Source of the DNA: Luteimonas chenhongjianii
GTDB lineage: Bacteria > Pseudomonadota > Gammaproteobacteria > Xanthomonadales > Xanthomonadaceae
Length of the DNA: 64,000 nt
Assembly (NCBI RefSeq): GCF_002327105.1
Contig: NZ_CP023406.1
Span: 1,054,001 to 1,118,000 of the forward strand
Reading direction: 5' to 3'
Under the pieces are notes generated by a model. It was not told where the DNA came from. It saw only the letters and a list, made by a program, of their open reading frames with translations, and searched no databases. Made by a program: the position numbers and the translations under genes. Positions 1 through 8,761 of the stretch are shown here, piece by piece. Position 1 is the stretch's first letter, and every line of letters begins with the position of its first letter.

Positions 1-52
1 AGCGTCGGCATCCCGGGCACGACTCGCCCACGAAACCGGAACAGGCCATGCA

Positions 53-619
53 ATGCGGATGACGTCACTGCTCTGGATCCCGCTGATGGCCCTGTCGGGG
101 ATGGCGGCGGCGCATGGGGAGGACCGGGTCGATCTGAGTTTGCCCGCCCAGCCGATGTTCACCGGAGCTGGCGCGTTCGGCGACGGCGAGTACACCGGGC
201 CGCGGATCACAGCGCCGGACGACCGGCGCGCGCACCACCCGCTGGCATCGCGCGGCGGCTGCCCGAGCGCGCCCGACGGCAGCGAGCGCACCGTGACCGG
301 CAGCGTGAGCAGCGGAGTGGGGTATTCCTCGCGCGGTGGCAACAGCCACTGGAACGCTGCCGACATCAGCCTGTGCAAGGAAACGGTCGGCGACAATGGG
401 CGGCCCGGCACGATGCAGCTCAACCTGCGCGTCGCCCAGCACGACGGCCCGGGGTACCCGGGCCATTACGGCGTGGGTCTTGGACCCTATGACGGCCCGG
501 GCGGATTCGGCGCCGGCAGCTATTTCGACGGGTTCGGCCCCGGCTGGCGCGATCTGCACGAACCCGGCCTTCGCGTCCGTACCGAATCATGGACGGATGG
601 GCGGCAGCCCTGGCGCTGA
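53..619 (+). CDS. Putative exported glycine-rich protein, function unknown
   Basis: 188 residues. The N-terminus (MRMTSLLWIPLMALSGMAAA) is a typical signal peptide with likely cleavage after AAA-HG, so the product should be periplasmic or secreted. The middle (about residues 65-130) has two cysteines and a beta-rich look. The C-terminal third (about 130-165) is rich in Gly, Pro, Tyr and Phe. I do not recognise the family. The only in-frame ATG with room for a signal peptide is at 53, and there is no strong ribosome binding site before it. It sits at the window edge, so its upstream partner is unknown. Function cannot be assigned. Confidence 0.6.
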   Translation: MRMTSLLWIPLMALSGMAAAHGEDRVDLSLPAQPMFTGAGAFGDGEYTGPRITAPDDRRAHHPLASRGGCPSAPDGSERTVTGSVSSGVGYSSRGGNSHWNAADISLCKETVGDNGRPGTMQLNLRVAQHDGPGYPGHYGVGLGPYDGPGGFGAGSYFDGFGPGWRDLHEPGLRVRTESWTDGRQPWR

Positions 620-958
620 GCGCAGTTGCCCGGTTTCAGGGCCTGCCACCGTGCAGGCCGAGGCCGCGTGTTCTGAAGTCGGCGCCCGAGCACAATCGGG
701 CGTGACGGCAGCCGCAGATGTCGGCTGGCGTCCGAAGCCGCGGCCACTGGTCGTTCGACCGTTCCGTTGACCGGGGCGCTAGCCCGGCACGCTCTCCCTC
801 GCAAGCGTCGATGCCGTGTCCGTGCGCGCCGCCCGGGGCGCCCGCCCTTCGCCGGCACCGGGACTTGTGACGAAGGTCGGGGATCCCCCGCGCGTTCATG
901 CCGCACTGCTCACATCCTGCTGCCTAGGCTGGGCACTCCCCAACAGCGGAGACGGCGT
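620..958. other. Intergenic stretch, no gene seen
   Basis: 339 bp between the exported protein and the host-attachment gene. Open frames here on both strands are arginine-rich high-GC shadows without start signals. I see no tRNA, convincing terminator or repeat. The promoter of the next gene should lie in its last 100 bp, but no clear sigma-70 pair is visible. Confidence 0.4.
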
Positions 959-1357
959 ATGACGATGAAGATTCCCCAGGGTGCCCTGGTCGTGGTGGCA
1001 AACGGTGGTTCGGCTCGCGTGTTCAGCAATGTGGGCGACGACCGCAATGTGACCCTGAAGCAGGAGGCGCTGCTGGAAGGCATGAACCTCGATGACGAAG
1101 GCCCATCGGGTTCGATGCCCTCGGAATCCACCGCGTCCCAGCTCGACGAAGCCACATTCGCCAAGCAACTGGCCCAGGGCCTGAACGAAGGCGCGTTGAA
1201 GAACCGCTTCGCCCATCTGGTGCTGGTGGCCGATGCCAAGACGCTGGGACGCGTGCGTCCGCTGCTGCACAAGGAAACCCAGCAGCGCCTCATCGGTGAT
1301 CTTGCCAAGGATCTGACCAACGTTCCGCTCGACACCATCCAGAGCGCGCTCGCCTGA
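959..1357 (+). CDS. Host attachment family protein (PF10116-like)
   Basis: 132 residues from the ATG at 959; the open frame runs further upstream, but residues before MTMKIPQGALVVVANGG are arginine-rich and not protein-like. The pattern of an N-terminal beta strand ending in VVVANGGSARVF, a central acidic linker, FAKQLAQGLNEGALKNRFAHLVLVADAKTLGRVR and HKETQQRLIGDLAKDLTNV is characteristic of the family named for an Agrobacterium protein required for attachment to host cells. The molecular function is not established; the fold resembles translation-termination-factor-like domains. It is followed by a thioredoxin gene with a one-base TGATG overlap, so the two are probably translationally coupled. 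Confidence 0.85.
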   Translation: MTMKIPQGALVVVANGGSARVFSNVGDDRNVTLKQEALLEGMNLDDEGPSGSMPSESTASQLDEATFAKQLAQGLNEGALKNRFAHLVLVADAKTLGRVRPLLHKETQQRLIGDLAKDLTNVPLDTIQSALA

Positions 1358-1680
1358 TGGCCGGCGCCGGCGGTTACCGCGTGGATGCGCCCACGCGTGA
1401 GACCGTGGATGCGACGCGCGGGCCGCTGGTGCTGGAGTTCGGCACCGACTGGTGCGGACATTGCCAGGGGGCGCAGGCGCCCATCGCGCGCGCGCTCGCG
1501 ACCCATACCGGGATCGAACACATCAAGATCGAGGACGGCCCGGGCAGACCGCTTGGCCGCAGTTTCAGGATCAAGCTCTGGCCCACCCTCGTAATCCTTC
1601 GCGATGGCGTCGAGGTGGCCAGAGTGGTGCGGCCGCAGGATAGCGGCGATGTCGAACAGGCGCTGCGCGCACTGGATTAG
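1357..1680 (+). CDS. Thioredoxin-family protein
   Basis: 107 residues with one thioredoxin fold. The active site is WCGHC (residues about 31-35), the PDI-like dipeptide rather than the WCGPC of housekeeping thioredoxin. The cis-proline follows in LWPTLVIL. There is no signal peptide, so it is cytoplasmic and probably acts as a thiol-disulfide oxidoreductase. Its ATG overlaps the stop of the host-attachment gene (TGATG), indicating coupled translation. It converges with the glycosylase gene, overlapping it by 4 bp at the 3' ends. It is not the trxA type; the partner is unknown. Confidence 0.85.
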   Translation: MAGAGGYRVDAPTRETVDATRGPLVLEFGTDWCGHCQGAQAPIARALATHTGIEHIKIEDGPGRPLGRSFRIKLWPTLVILRDGVEVARVVRPQDSGDVEQALRALD

Positions 1681-2297
1681 CGCGCAACGCGCTCGGGCAA
1701 CGGCGCCAAGGGTGCACGGTGGCGCGAGACATGTGCGTTGCCGGGTACGCTGAAGCGCCAGGGCCGGTCGACGGCCTGGCGGATGCCCACGCGTGTGGTG
1801 ATGTCGGGCGCCCGGGGCGGCGCTACACCGTCATCGCCCAGCCACAGTCGCGAATCAGTGCGGGTGATGTCCAGGCCGGCATCGTCGCGGCTGACGCCGA
1901 AGGCCTGGGCCAGGCGGCCAGGTCCCGATGCAAGCAGGGTGGGCCGAGAGCTCCCGCGCAATGCGGCCATCGTCTCCACGCCGTCCAGCGGCTCGGCTGC
2001 ACGCAGCAGCACGCCATGTCCCGACTGTCGCCCGCACACGGCGTTGATCGCCCAGTGCATGCCATAGATGAAATAGACATAGAGGTGCCCGGGCGCGCCG
2101 AACATCACCGCATTGCGTGGCGTGGGCCCGCGGAACGAATGCGCCGCCGGATCGTCAGGACCGCAGTAGGCCTCCACCTCGACGATGCGCGCGCGGCGGC
2201 CATCGGCGGCCACCAGCACCTTGTTGAGAAGTTCGGGTGCGACGACGTGCGCGTCACGGGCATAGAAACGGCGGGGGAGGGGACGCATGGAGCACAT
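1677..2297 (-). CDS. DNA-3-methyladenine glycosylase (AAG/MPG family)
   Basis: 206 residues, normal for the family. It removes alkylated purines such as 3-methyladenine and hypoxanthine as the first step of base excision repair. Diagnostic segments are [19 protein letters not shown] (containing the catalytic Glu of the family), [23 protein letters not shown], and the C-terminal RVGI...PWRFSVPGN. The start could be the ATG at 2297 or the second ATG at 2288 (MRPLPRRF). Neither has a strong ribosome binding site. It is monocistronic on the minus strand. Confidence 0.93.
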   Translation of the reverse strand: MCSMRPLPRRFYARDAHVVAPELLNKVLVAADGRRARIVEVEAYCGPDDPAAHSFRGPTPRNAVMFGAPGHLYVYFIYGMHWAINAVCGRQSGHGVLLRAAEPLDGVETMAALRGSSRPTLLASGPGRLAQAFGVSRDDAGLDITRTDSRLWLGDDGVAPPRAPDITTRVGIRQAVDRPWRFSVPGNAHVSRHRAPLAPLPERVAR

Positions 2298-2466
2298 CGT
2301 GAATGCTCACGCGTGGCCCGCGCGCGAAACGCACACGGCAGCGCCAGTGGGCATACGTCTGCTTTGTTTTCCGGCAGGTGCGACGGCGTTGCACACACGG
2401 CCCCGTCATGCCGGCCCCCGCACGATGGCACCCTGCGAACGCCAGCGCCGACACCGGACCGCCTCC

Positions 2467-2733
2467 ATGCCGCCCCTGCAATACACCCTGCGCCACAACG
2501 CGAAGACGTTCGACTGGGAGCTGTCCGATTCCTGCGGCACGGCCGCGAGTTCGCGTCACGCCACGCATTCCTCGGCGTTCGCGCGTCTGGCCGTGGACCC
2601 GCGCCTGGAGATGCGCGGTGCGACGGTGCGGGTCTTCGGGGCGGACGGCGGATTCGAGTGCGAGCGCACGGTGGCGATGCGCAGTTTCCCGCGTGCGGTG
2701 GAAGCGGAGAGGGTGTTGAAGCTCCCCGCCTGA
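2467..2733 (+). CDS. Small conserved-type hypothetical protein
   Basis: 88 residues from the ATG at 2467 (MPPLQYTLRHNAKTFDWEL). An upstream in-frame ATG at 2425 gives an arginine-rich extension that looks non-coding. The protein is charged, has no membrane segment or signal peptide, and has no motif I recognise. Codon use from residue 1 fits the surrounding genes. Function unknown. Confidence 0.5.
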   Translation: MPPLQYTLRHNAKTFDWELSDSCGTAASSRHATHSSAFARLAVDPRLEMRGATVRVFGADGGFECERTVAMRSFPRAVEAERVLKLPA

Positions 2734-2809
2734 GTGGCCGAGGCGCGGCTCGCCGGAGCGTCAATAGAGCCGTGTGACATCTGCCGGCTGCTTTCGATAC
2801 GCGACTCTC

Positions 2810-2839
2810 ACATTGGACCGGTTCTGACATTGGACCGGT
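2810..2839. repeat. 13-bp direct repeat
   Basis: ACATTGGACCGGT occurs at 2810-2822 and again at 2827-2839, four bases apart. It lies in a gene-free stretch (2734-2989). It could be a protein-binding site or the scar of a lost element; nothing next to it resembles a transposase. Confidence 0.5.
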
Positions 2840-2989
2840 GACACGCATTCCGAGGCCCGCAGGCCGGCTGGATGCCATCGCCCCCCGCCTTCAAGCATCC
2901 AGCTCGGTGACACTCCCGACGGCGTGTTGCGTTCTGGGTGACCAGCCCGTGTCGGCGCGTCGGACATTCGCGTACCGCGGAGCCCGTGA

Positions 2990-3190
2990 TCAGTATTGGA
3001 TCGGCGGATCCTGCGGACCACCGGGCGCGGGCGGATCACGCTGGGGTTGCGGATCGCGCTCCGGATCGCCAGGTGTGGGCATCGGCGGGTCGATGGGCTG
3101 ATCGGGCGCCGGATCATGCATGGGGTGGGGAATGCTGCCCGGCACGTCGGTGGACGGGGTAGGCGGCTGTGAGGGGTTTGGCATCTGCAT
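2990..3190 (-). CDS. Small proline-rich protein
   Basis: 66 residues from the ATG at 3190 (alternative two codons later at 3184). Almost a third of the residues are proline, in short runs such as PDQPIDPPMPTPGDPERD, with many Asp and Gln and no hydrophobic core. It must be intrinsically disordered and has no signal peptide. Short proline-rich proteins of this type are common in Lysobacter-like genomes, but no function is known to me. It is transcribed divergently from the SRAP-like gene. Confidence 0.55.
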   Translation of the reverse strand: MQMPNPSQPPTPSTDVPGSIPHPMHDPAPDQPIDPPMPTPGDPERDPQPQRDPPAPGGPQDPPIQY

Positions 3191-3339
3191 GTCGGTATCT
3201 CGTCGCACGGGTGTCCCGGCACCGTGGCCGGGCCGGTGCCATGGAGCCGTGAAAACCGCGGACACTTCACGCGTCGCATCGCAGGCTGGGCGCATGTCAC
3301 GTCTCCAGCCGGACCGGACTGCCCGGATCCATCGTCGCG

Positions 3340-4053
3340 ATGCGTAGGTTCGTCCAGGCCATCGCCGAAGACGCAGTGCCGCCGGGGCTGTCGCGCGAGG
3401 TCGCCACCGCACTCGCCGGCGCCGAACCGCGCTACAACATCGCCTCGGACGGCGAGGCGCTCGCCCTCGTCCTGCGCGAGGATGAAGTCGCGGTCGAGGC
3501 GCTGCGCTGGGGGCTCGTCCCCCGCTGGGCCAAACAGCCCGAGACGCCTTACAGCACGATCACCGCACGGCTCACGCGCGCACCGTCGAGTCGCATCTTT
3601 GCCCGGCCCTGGTCGGCACGGAGGTGCGTCGTGCCGATGAACGGCTATTACAAATGGGACCGTAGCGGAGCCAAGCCGGTCCCGCATTTCATCCAGTCGC
3701 GTACCGGAGAACTGCTGTTCGCGGCAGGGCTCTGGGACCTCTGGGAGCGCGAGCCGCCGCCGCTGGCTTCCTTCGCATTGCTGACGATGGCCAACCCGGC
3801 GATCCCGCGACCCTTGTCGCCGGACGGTCCGGTGTTCCTGCCGGCCACCTCGATCCTTTCCTGGCTTCGCGGCCCCGTGCCCGACCCCGCGCGCCTCGCC
3901 GCCACGCCGCAGCCCGCGCTCGAGTCGTACGCGGTGTCGCGGCGGATCCGCAGTCGCGAGGCGGACGACTACACCCTGCTCGAACCGGCGGCGCCGGACA
4001 GCGACGACATGGTCGATGACGTCGACCCGGGGGAGGATTTCGACGACGGATGA
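3340..4053 (+). CDS. SRAP-domain (YedK/HMCES-like) protein lacking the catalytic residues
   Basis: 237 residues. The fold is recognisable from PRYNIAS (30-36), LRWGLVPRWAK (56-66), the ITARLTRAPSSRIF segment (74-87), CVVPMNGYYKW (96-106) and AAGLWDLWE (128-136). Active SRAP proteins cross-link abasic DNA through Cys2 exposed after Met removal, helped by an Asn, a Glu and a His (C2, N75, E105, H160 in E. coli YedK). Here position 2 is Arg (start MRRFVQ instead of MCGRF), the INAR Asn is Thr75, the GFYEW Glu is Lys105, and the HDR His region reads IPRPLSPDG. No in-frame upstream start restores a Cys2. The reading frame is intact, so this looks like a retained non-catalytic paralogue rather than a decayed gene. 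Confidence 0.8.
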   Translation: MRRFVQAIAEDAVPPGLSREVATALAGAEPRYNIASDGEALALVLREDEVAVEALRWGLVPRWAKQPETPYSTITARLTRAPSSRIFARPWSARRCVVPMNGYYKWDRSGAKPVPHFIQSRTGELLFAAGLWDLWEREPPPLASFALLTMANPAIPRPLSPDGPVFLPATSILSWLRGPVPDPARLAATPQPALESYAVSRRIRSREADDYTLLEPAAPDSDDMVDDVDPGEDFDDG

Positions 4054-4113
4054 CGGGACGCTCACGTCGCCGCTTTATCGTGGTCTCCTCCCCCAACCCG
4101 TTCGGAAACGATC

Positions 4114-4545
4114 ATGAGAATCCTGCGTACCGCCTGCGTCGTGCTGTCGTTCGCCGCCGTTCCAGCGTTCGCCCAGGCGCCCCTGTCCGACGCGCAAGCC
4201 ACCTACATGGGGGCGCACGTGTTCGACCGCCAGCTCGAGGTCTTTCGTGAATTCTGCGCCCAGGATCGCGCCGGCGCCCAGGCGCTCGATACCGCCGTGA
4301 TGCAGTTCCGGCTGAACAATCCGGACTATGTCGCCGCGAAGGAGAGCAAGCCGCAGTCGGCCGATTTCGATGCAACGGTGAAGGCCGTCGATGCGCAGTT
4401 CGATCGGATGGCCGGCACCATGCGCACGCAACTCGCCGCGCAGCCGGTCGGGGCCCAGTGCGCGTCGCTCGGCGACCAGCTCAGGCAGGCGCGCTTCGCC
4501 AGCATGCTGGAGCAGGCCAAGCGGGGTCCGCCGGCAACGCCCTGA
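4114..4545 (+). CDS. Exported hypothetical protein
   Basis: 143 residues. Residues 1-21 (MRILRTACVVLSFAAVPAFA) form a clear Sec signal peptide with cleavage at AFA-QA. The mature part is helical and charged, with cysteines near residues 48 and 111 that could form a disulfide. I do not recognise the family. It converges with the cupin gene, whose stop lies 10 bp away. Confidence 0.6.
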   Translation: MRILRTACVVLSFAAVPAFAQAPLSDAQATYMGAHVFDRQLEVFREFCAQDRAGAQALDTAVMQFRLNNPDYVAAKESKPQSADFDATVKAVDAQFDRMAGTMRTQLAAQPVGAQCASLGDQLRQARFASMLEQAKRGPPATP

Positions 4546-4554
4546 CCGGAAAAC

Positions 4555-5034
4555 CTAGAACGGCCTGCCGGTGACGGGGTCGTTCTGCGGGCCCGGGAGA
4601 TTGCGGATGCGCGCCAGCGCGTCCGCGTCGGGCGCATCGCGCAGCACATCCCAGTGCTGACCCGAGGGGTAGGCTGCGGCAACGCGGAATCCTGCATCGG
4701 CGTGGATGCAGCAGTGACCTGTGCCCGCGGGCAGCAGCAGCGCATCGCCGGCAGCGAGCGTGACCTCGGTGCCACCTGGGCCTCCCAGAACGAGCCGCGC
4801 AGTGCCGGCATACACGCCCAGCGTCTCGTGCGCACTGGAGTGGTAGTGGTGGTAGTCGTAGACGCCGCCGCGCCAGTCCGGCGGCCAGCCGTGGGCGGCG
4901 AACAACCGTTCGAATGCGGCCGCGTCCGGCGCAGCGCCGTTGGCCAGGCGCACGCCGTGATAGATGCGTATCGCGATCAGCGGATTGTTCGGCACCCAGT
5001 CGTTGGGACCGAGGATCAGGTGTTCGACACGCAT
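4555..5034 (-). CDS. Cupin-domain protein (YjlB-like)
   Basis: 159 residues. A single cupin barrel is shown by motif 1, HYHSSAHETLGVYAG (metal ligands H, H, E), then GGPGGTEVTLAAGDALLLPAGTGHCC carrying the motif 2 His. This is the pattern of the YjlB family of small cytoplasmic cupins with unknown substrate. It has no signal peptide. It lies 66 bp downstream of apt on the same strand and might be co-transcribed, but nothing links it to purine salvage. Confidence 0.8.
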   Translation of the reverse strand: MRVEHLILGPNDWVPNNPLIAIRIYHGVRLANGAAPDAAAFERLFAAHGWPPDWRGGVYDYHHYHSSAHETLGVYAGTARLVLGGPGGTEVTLAAGDALLLPAGTGHCCIHADAGFRVAAAYPSGQHWDVLRDAPDADALARIRNLPGPQNDPVTGRPF

Positions 5035-5099
5035 TCGCGGGCTCCTGCTGGCATGGACCGCCAGCCTGCACGTCCGCGTGTCATCGCACCGCCGAGGCC

Positions 5100-5618
5100 T
5101 CAGCCCTGCAGCGCCACATGCAGCGGCGCGTCCGCGTCCCAGCGCGCACGTCCGCCGAGCGCCGGCAGTTCGACCAGCACAGCGGCACCGATCACCGTGG
5201 CCCCCTGCAGGCGGGCCAGCGAGAGCGCGGCGCGCAGGGTGCCCCCGGTGGCCAGCACGTCGTCCACCAGCACGACGCGCGCACCGGGCTTCAGCGCATC
5301 GGTATGCATTTCCAGCCGGTCACTGCCGTACTCGAGCGCGTAGTCGTGCACGAGCACCTGGGCGGGCAGCTTGCCGGGCTTGCGCGCCGGCACGAAACCG
5401 GCGCCAAGTGCGTGGGCGAGCACGGCGGCGAAGATGAAACCGCGCGATTCGATGCCGACGAAGGCGTCGGGCACCTGATCGCGCCACGGTGCGGCCATCG
5501 CGTCGATGGCGCCGGCGAAAGCACGGGCGTCCGCGAGCAGCGGCGTGATGTCCTTGAACACGATGCCCGGCTTGGGGAAGTCGGGAATTTCCCGGATCAG
5601 GGTCGACCAGTGCGGCAT
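5100..5618 (-). CDS. apt: Adenine phosphoribosyltransferase
   Basis: 172 residues, the usual length. It converts adenine plus PRPP to AMP in purine salvage, in the cytoplasm. It shows [18 protein letters not shown] near the N-terminus, the flexible loop [11 protein letters not shown], and the PRPP-binding motif [13 protein letters not shown]. The start is taken as the ATG at 5618 ([15 protein letters not shown]); a start at 5657 would add 13 atypical residues. It is divergent from the lytic transglycosylase gene. Confidence 0.95.
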   Translation of the reverse strand: MPHWSTLIREIPDFPKPGIVFKDITPLLADARAFAGAIDAMAAPWRDQVPDAFVGIESRGFIFAAVLAHALGAGFVPARKPGKLPAQVLVHDYALEYGSDRLEMHTDALKPGARVVLVDDVLATGGTLRAALSLARLQGATVIGAAVLVELPALGGRARWDADAPLHVALQG

Positions 5619-5713
5619 CGGGCGTGCTCGTGCGAATGGCAATGATGATGGCTCCACGCGGCCTTCGACACAATGTCGGCCCGCGGTCCAGTCGGCCGTG
5701 ACCCGGTGTCCGC

Positions 5714-6505
5714 ATGTCCCCGTCGTTTTCCGCCCCGCGCTGCTGGCGATCCGTCGTGCTCGCCCTTGCGCTGGTGGCTGCCGGCCCGGCGGAGGCGCGC
5801 ACCGTCTGGCGTTGCGTGAAGGACGGTACCGTGAGCCTGTCGACCGCGCCCGAGCCGGGCTCGAAGTGCGAGGCCCGACAGCTCGCCGATGACGCGGTGC
5901 AGACGCCGAATCTCTGGGGCGCGATGGGGGTCTTCAGCGGCGTGCTCTATGAGCGCGAACAGGACGGCGTGCTGGTCTACGGCACCCGCCGGCTGCCCGG
6001 ATCGCGCGAATACCTGCGCTTCACCGCACAGACGCCCCCGGGCGAGCCCGCGCACGAGGGGCTGGGCAACGTCGGCGCGCCCCGGCTCAAGCCGCACTCG
6101 GCGTTGTTCGCGGCGAATGCGAAGCGCTATGGGCTCGACGAGGCCTGGCTGCGCGCGATCGCACATGCCGAAAGCGGATTCGACAGCAGCGCGGTCTCGC
6201 CCAAGGGCGCGCGCGGCGTGATGCAGCTGATGCCCGAGGTGATCGCCGACTACAACGTGAGCGATCCGTATGCACCGGCCGAATCGATCCGCGCCGGCGC
6301 GCAGCACCTGCGCGCGCTGCTGCGCCGCTACGGCGGCGACCGCACCCTGGCCCTGGCCGCCTACAACGCGGGCATCGGCACGGTCGCGCGTTACGACGGG
6401 GTGCCGCCGTACGCGGAAACCCGCGCCTATATCGACAAGGTGCAGGCCTTGTATGCGCGTTACCGGGCCGCGCTGGGCAGGCCGATCGAGCGGCCCGCGT
6501 TGTAG
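5714..6505 (+). CDS. Lytic murein transglycosylase, SLT domain, with DUF4124-like N-terminus
   Basis: 263 residues. Residues 1-28 are a signal peptide (cleavage near AEA-RT). About 30-60 ([22 protein letters not shown]) resembles a DUF4124 module. The SLT/GH23 domain covers about 130-245: [19 protein letters not shown] with the catalytic Glu, [18 protein letters not shown], and [14 protein letters not shown]. It cleaves peptidoglycan glycan strands to 1,6-anhydro-muropeptides in the periplasm. It is followed by a strong terminator shared with the convergent sugar dehydrogenase gene. Confidence 0.9.
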   Translation: MSPSFSAPRCWRSVVLALALVAAGPAEARTVWRCVKDGTVSLSTAPEPGSKCEARQLADDAVQTPNLWGAMGVFSGVLYEREQDGVLVYGTRRLPGSREYLRFTAQTPPGEPAHEGLGNVGAPRLKPHSALFAANAKRYGLDEAWLRAIAHAESGFDSSAVSPKGARGVMQLMPEVIADYNVSDPYAPAESIRAGAQHLRALLRRYGGDRTLALAAYNAGIGTVARYDGVPPYAETRAYIDKVQALYARYRAALGRPIERPAL

Positions 6506-6516
6506 CCCGGACACGG

Positions 6517-6542
6517 AAAAGCCGCGGTCGCCCGCGGCTTTT
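6517..6542. terminator. Bidirectional intrinsic terminator
   Basis: AAAAGCCGCGG, loop TCGC, CCGCGGCTTTT. A perfect 11-bp stem with A and T tracts on the two sides, placed between the stops of two convergent genes. Confidence 0.9.
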
Positions 6543-6558
6543 CCGGCCCAGCGGAGGA

Positions 6559-7755
6559 TCAGCCCTCGCGCGGCGTCAGCCGGATCAGACGGCCATCCTG
6601 GCCATCCTCGATCACCCACAGCGCGCCATCGGGACCCTGTTCGACGCCACGGATGCGCGCGCCCATCGCGAAGCGTTCGGCCTCGCGTGCGGTCTCGCCA
6701 TCGATCTCGACGCGCACCAGGGTCTGGCCGGAGAGCCCGCCGATGAAGGCGTTTCCGGTCCATTGCGGGAACAGCGTGCCGGTGTAGAACATCAGGCTCG
6801 ACGGCGAGATCACCGGCGTCCATGTGATCGCCGGCGCCTCGAACTCGGGCCGCGTGTCGTGGTCGGGCATCGGCCGCCCGTCGTAGTGGTTGCCGTTGGA
6901 AACCGTGGGGTAGCCATAGTTCGCACCGCGCTTGACGAGGTTCAGCTCGTCGCCGCCGGCCGGGCCCATTTCGCTGTTCCACAGCCGGCCCTGCGCATCG
7001 AATGCGATACCGAGCGGATTGCGGTGACCGAGCGACCAGACCTGCGCGGCGACCTCGCCCTGGTCTGCGAACGGGTTGTCTTCCGGCACGCTGCCGTCGT
7101 CGTTGAGGCGGATCATCTTGCCCAGGTTGGACTGCATGCTTTGCGCCGGATCGAACTTCTGCCGCTCGCCCGAGGAGATCCACAGCTTGCCGTCGCCATC
7201 GAACGCGATGCGATGGCCGTAGTGGCCGTTCCCGCTGACCTTGGGCACCTGGCGCCAGATCACCGACACGTCCTGCAGCGCGCCCGCATCGGCATCGAGC
7301 CGCGCGCGTGCGACCGCGGCGCCGCGACCCCCGTCTCCGTCTTCGGCAAAGCTCAGATAGACGATGCCGTTCTCGGCGAACTGCGGATGCGCCGCGATGT
7401 CGCCCAGACCACCCTGTCCGCCGTAACCGACCGCCGGCACGCCCGTGATCTCGCGCGTCTCGCCGCCGGGCAGGCGCACGTGCTTGAGCACACCACTTTT
7501 CTCGGTGACCAGCAGGCTGCCGTCGGGCAGGAAATCCATCGCCCACGGTTCGTTGAAGGTGGCCACTGCCGTGCTCGCGAAGGGGACGCCCTCGATGGCA
7601 TCGCCGGCGGCGGGGGTAGCGGGATCGGTGGCTTCCTGGGCCTGCGCGGAGTCCGTTGCGGCCGACGCGCCATTGGCTGCATTGCCGTTGCAGCCGGAAA
7701 GCCACAGCAGGGACGCGGCGAGCGTCGTCAGGACGAGGGGGCGCGGGTATGTCAT
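6559..7755 (-). CDS. PQQ-dependent aldose sugar dehydrogenase-like lipoprotein (YliI/Asd family)
   Basis: 398 residues from the ATG at 7755. The N-terminus [22 protein letters not shown] is a lipoprotein signal with lipobox LSGC. After a low-complexity Ala/Thr linker (about 25-50) comes a six-bladed beta-propeller of the soluble glucose/sorbosone dehydrogenase type: [86 protein letters not shown], and [19 protein letters not shown]. Such enzymes oxidise sugars with bound PQQ in the periplasm. The substrate cannot be read from sequence. The longer frame upstream of 7755 is not protein-like. Confidence 0.88.
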   Translation of the reverse strand: MTYPRPLVLTTLAASLLWLSGCNGNAANGASAATDSAQAQEATDPATPAAGDAIEGVPFASTAVATFNEPWAMDFLPDGSLLVTEKSGVLKHVRLPGGETREITGVPAVGYGGQGGLGDIAAHPQFAENGIVYLSFAEDGDGGRGAAVARARLDADAGALQDVSVIWRQVPKVSGNGHYGHRIAFDGDGKLWISSGERQKFDPAQSMQSNLGKMIRLNDDGSVPEDNPFADQGEVAAQVWSLGHRNPLGIAFDAQGRLWNSEMGPAGGDELNLVKRGANYGYPTVSNGNHYDGRPMPDHDTRPEFEAPAITWTPVISPSSLMFYTGTLFPQWTGNAFIGGLSGQTLVRVEIDGETAREAERFAMGARIRGVEQGPDGALWVIEDGQDGRLIRLTPREG

Positions 7756-8129
7756 GGAGGCTCCAGAGCGCAGATGAGAAGAGATCGCCAGTGTGGCATA
7801 GGCGATACGAGCCACTTCGGCACCGCCCCGTTGCGCGCCGCTCGTGAACGTTGTGTTGCGTTCAGCGGAATTCCGCACTTGCGATCCCGGGCTGGACGCG
7901 CGTGTCCACCGGGAGATGCCCATTGCCACGGCGATTGCCCACCTGTGTCGGGATGCATCCGTTCACGACCTACCCTCAGGGGCCGGCATTGTGGTGAAGC
8001 ATGTGTAAGGCGTCGGCGCCCACACCGACGGGCGTTCATTCGCCCGCTTGCAAGGTGAGGCTGTGCGGCGACCGGACGTGACACGTCGACCGCGCATCAA
8101 TCCGCAGTAGACAAGATGGAGAAACGCCG
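7756..8129. other. Divergent intergenic region
   Basis: 374 bp between the divergently transcribed sugar dehydrogenase and EF-hand genes. It must hold both promoters. I see no convincing -35/-10 pair, operator or small gene in it. Confidence 0.4.
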
Positions 8130-8486
8130 ATGAAGAACGTACGCAAGCCGCTGGCTGCAACGATCGCCTTGGGCGCCGCCCTTGCCATGCCGATGGCCTT
8201 CGCGCAGGACGCCGCCCAGGCGCCACCGACGAGCGATGCCCCGGCCCGGGAATACGCTCAGGATGCGACGGCGGAAGTGGCGCAGGCCCAGCAGGGTCAG
8301 GTGACCTGGGCCGACCTCGATACCGATGGCGACGGGAAGCTGAGCCGCACGGAAAGTGCTGCGCTCGAAGGTCTCGCCCTGGTCTTCGAAGACGTGGACG
8401 CAGACGGCGACGGGAACGTGACCCCGGAGGAATACCGCGCCTACGTGAATCGCCAGGCGGCCGGTGCGGGCGCCGCCCAGGACTGA
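8130..8486 (+). CDS. Exported calcium-binding protein with two EF-hands
   Basis: 118 residues. The signal peptide is about residues 1-26 (cleavage at AFA-QD). Two canonical 12-residue EF-hand loops follow: DTDGDGKLSRTE (64-75) and DADGDGNVTPEE (90-101). Both have Asp at positions 1, 3 and 5, Gly at 6 and Glu at 12, so both should bind Ca2+. The region between signal and EF-hands is Ala/Gln/Pro-rich and flexible. It is probably a periplasmic Ca2+-binding protein; partners are unknown. A 13-bp hairpin follows the gene. Confidence 0.85.
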   Translation: MKNVRKPLAATIALGAALAMPMAFAQDAAQAPPTSDAPAREYAQDATAEVAQAQQGQVTWADLDTDGDGKLSRTESAALEGLALVFEDVDADGDGNVTPEEYRAYVNRQAAGAGAAQD

Positions 8487-8503
8487 CCAGTCCGGTCGTC
8501 GCG

Positions 8504-8534
8504 AACCAGGGGCGGCGCGCTGCCGCCCCTGGTT
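8504..8534 (+). terminator. Strong stem-loop after the EF-hand gene
   Basis: AACCAGGGGCGGC pairs perfectly with GCCGCCCCTGGTT around a 5-nt loop. There is no T tract, so it may be a weak terminator or an mRNA 3' protector. Confidence 0.6.
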
Positions 8535-8761
8535 GATGCAGCGGCCTCGAAACTCGCACGAGGACGCTTGGTCGACGAAGGGACGTCGCCGTCCGAGCGC
8601 CGGTGAGGTCATGGCTGAGGACATATGGCTCCGGTCGTGGCGGGACGTTCCGGCCGCCGGGCGAAGGCTGGAGCCCGGCGGAAAGCAGGTCTTTGCGAAG
8701 CAAGGTGCAGGCGCTGCGGAGCGCCGGCGACCTGTACCCGTCGCTGCCGCATACTTTGCCG

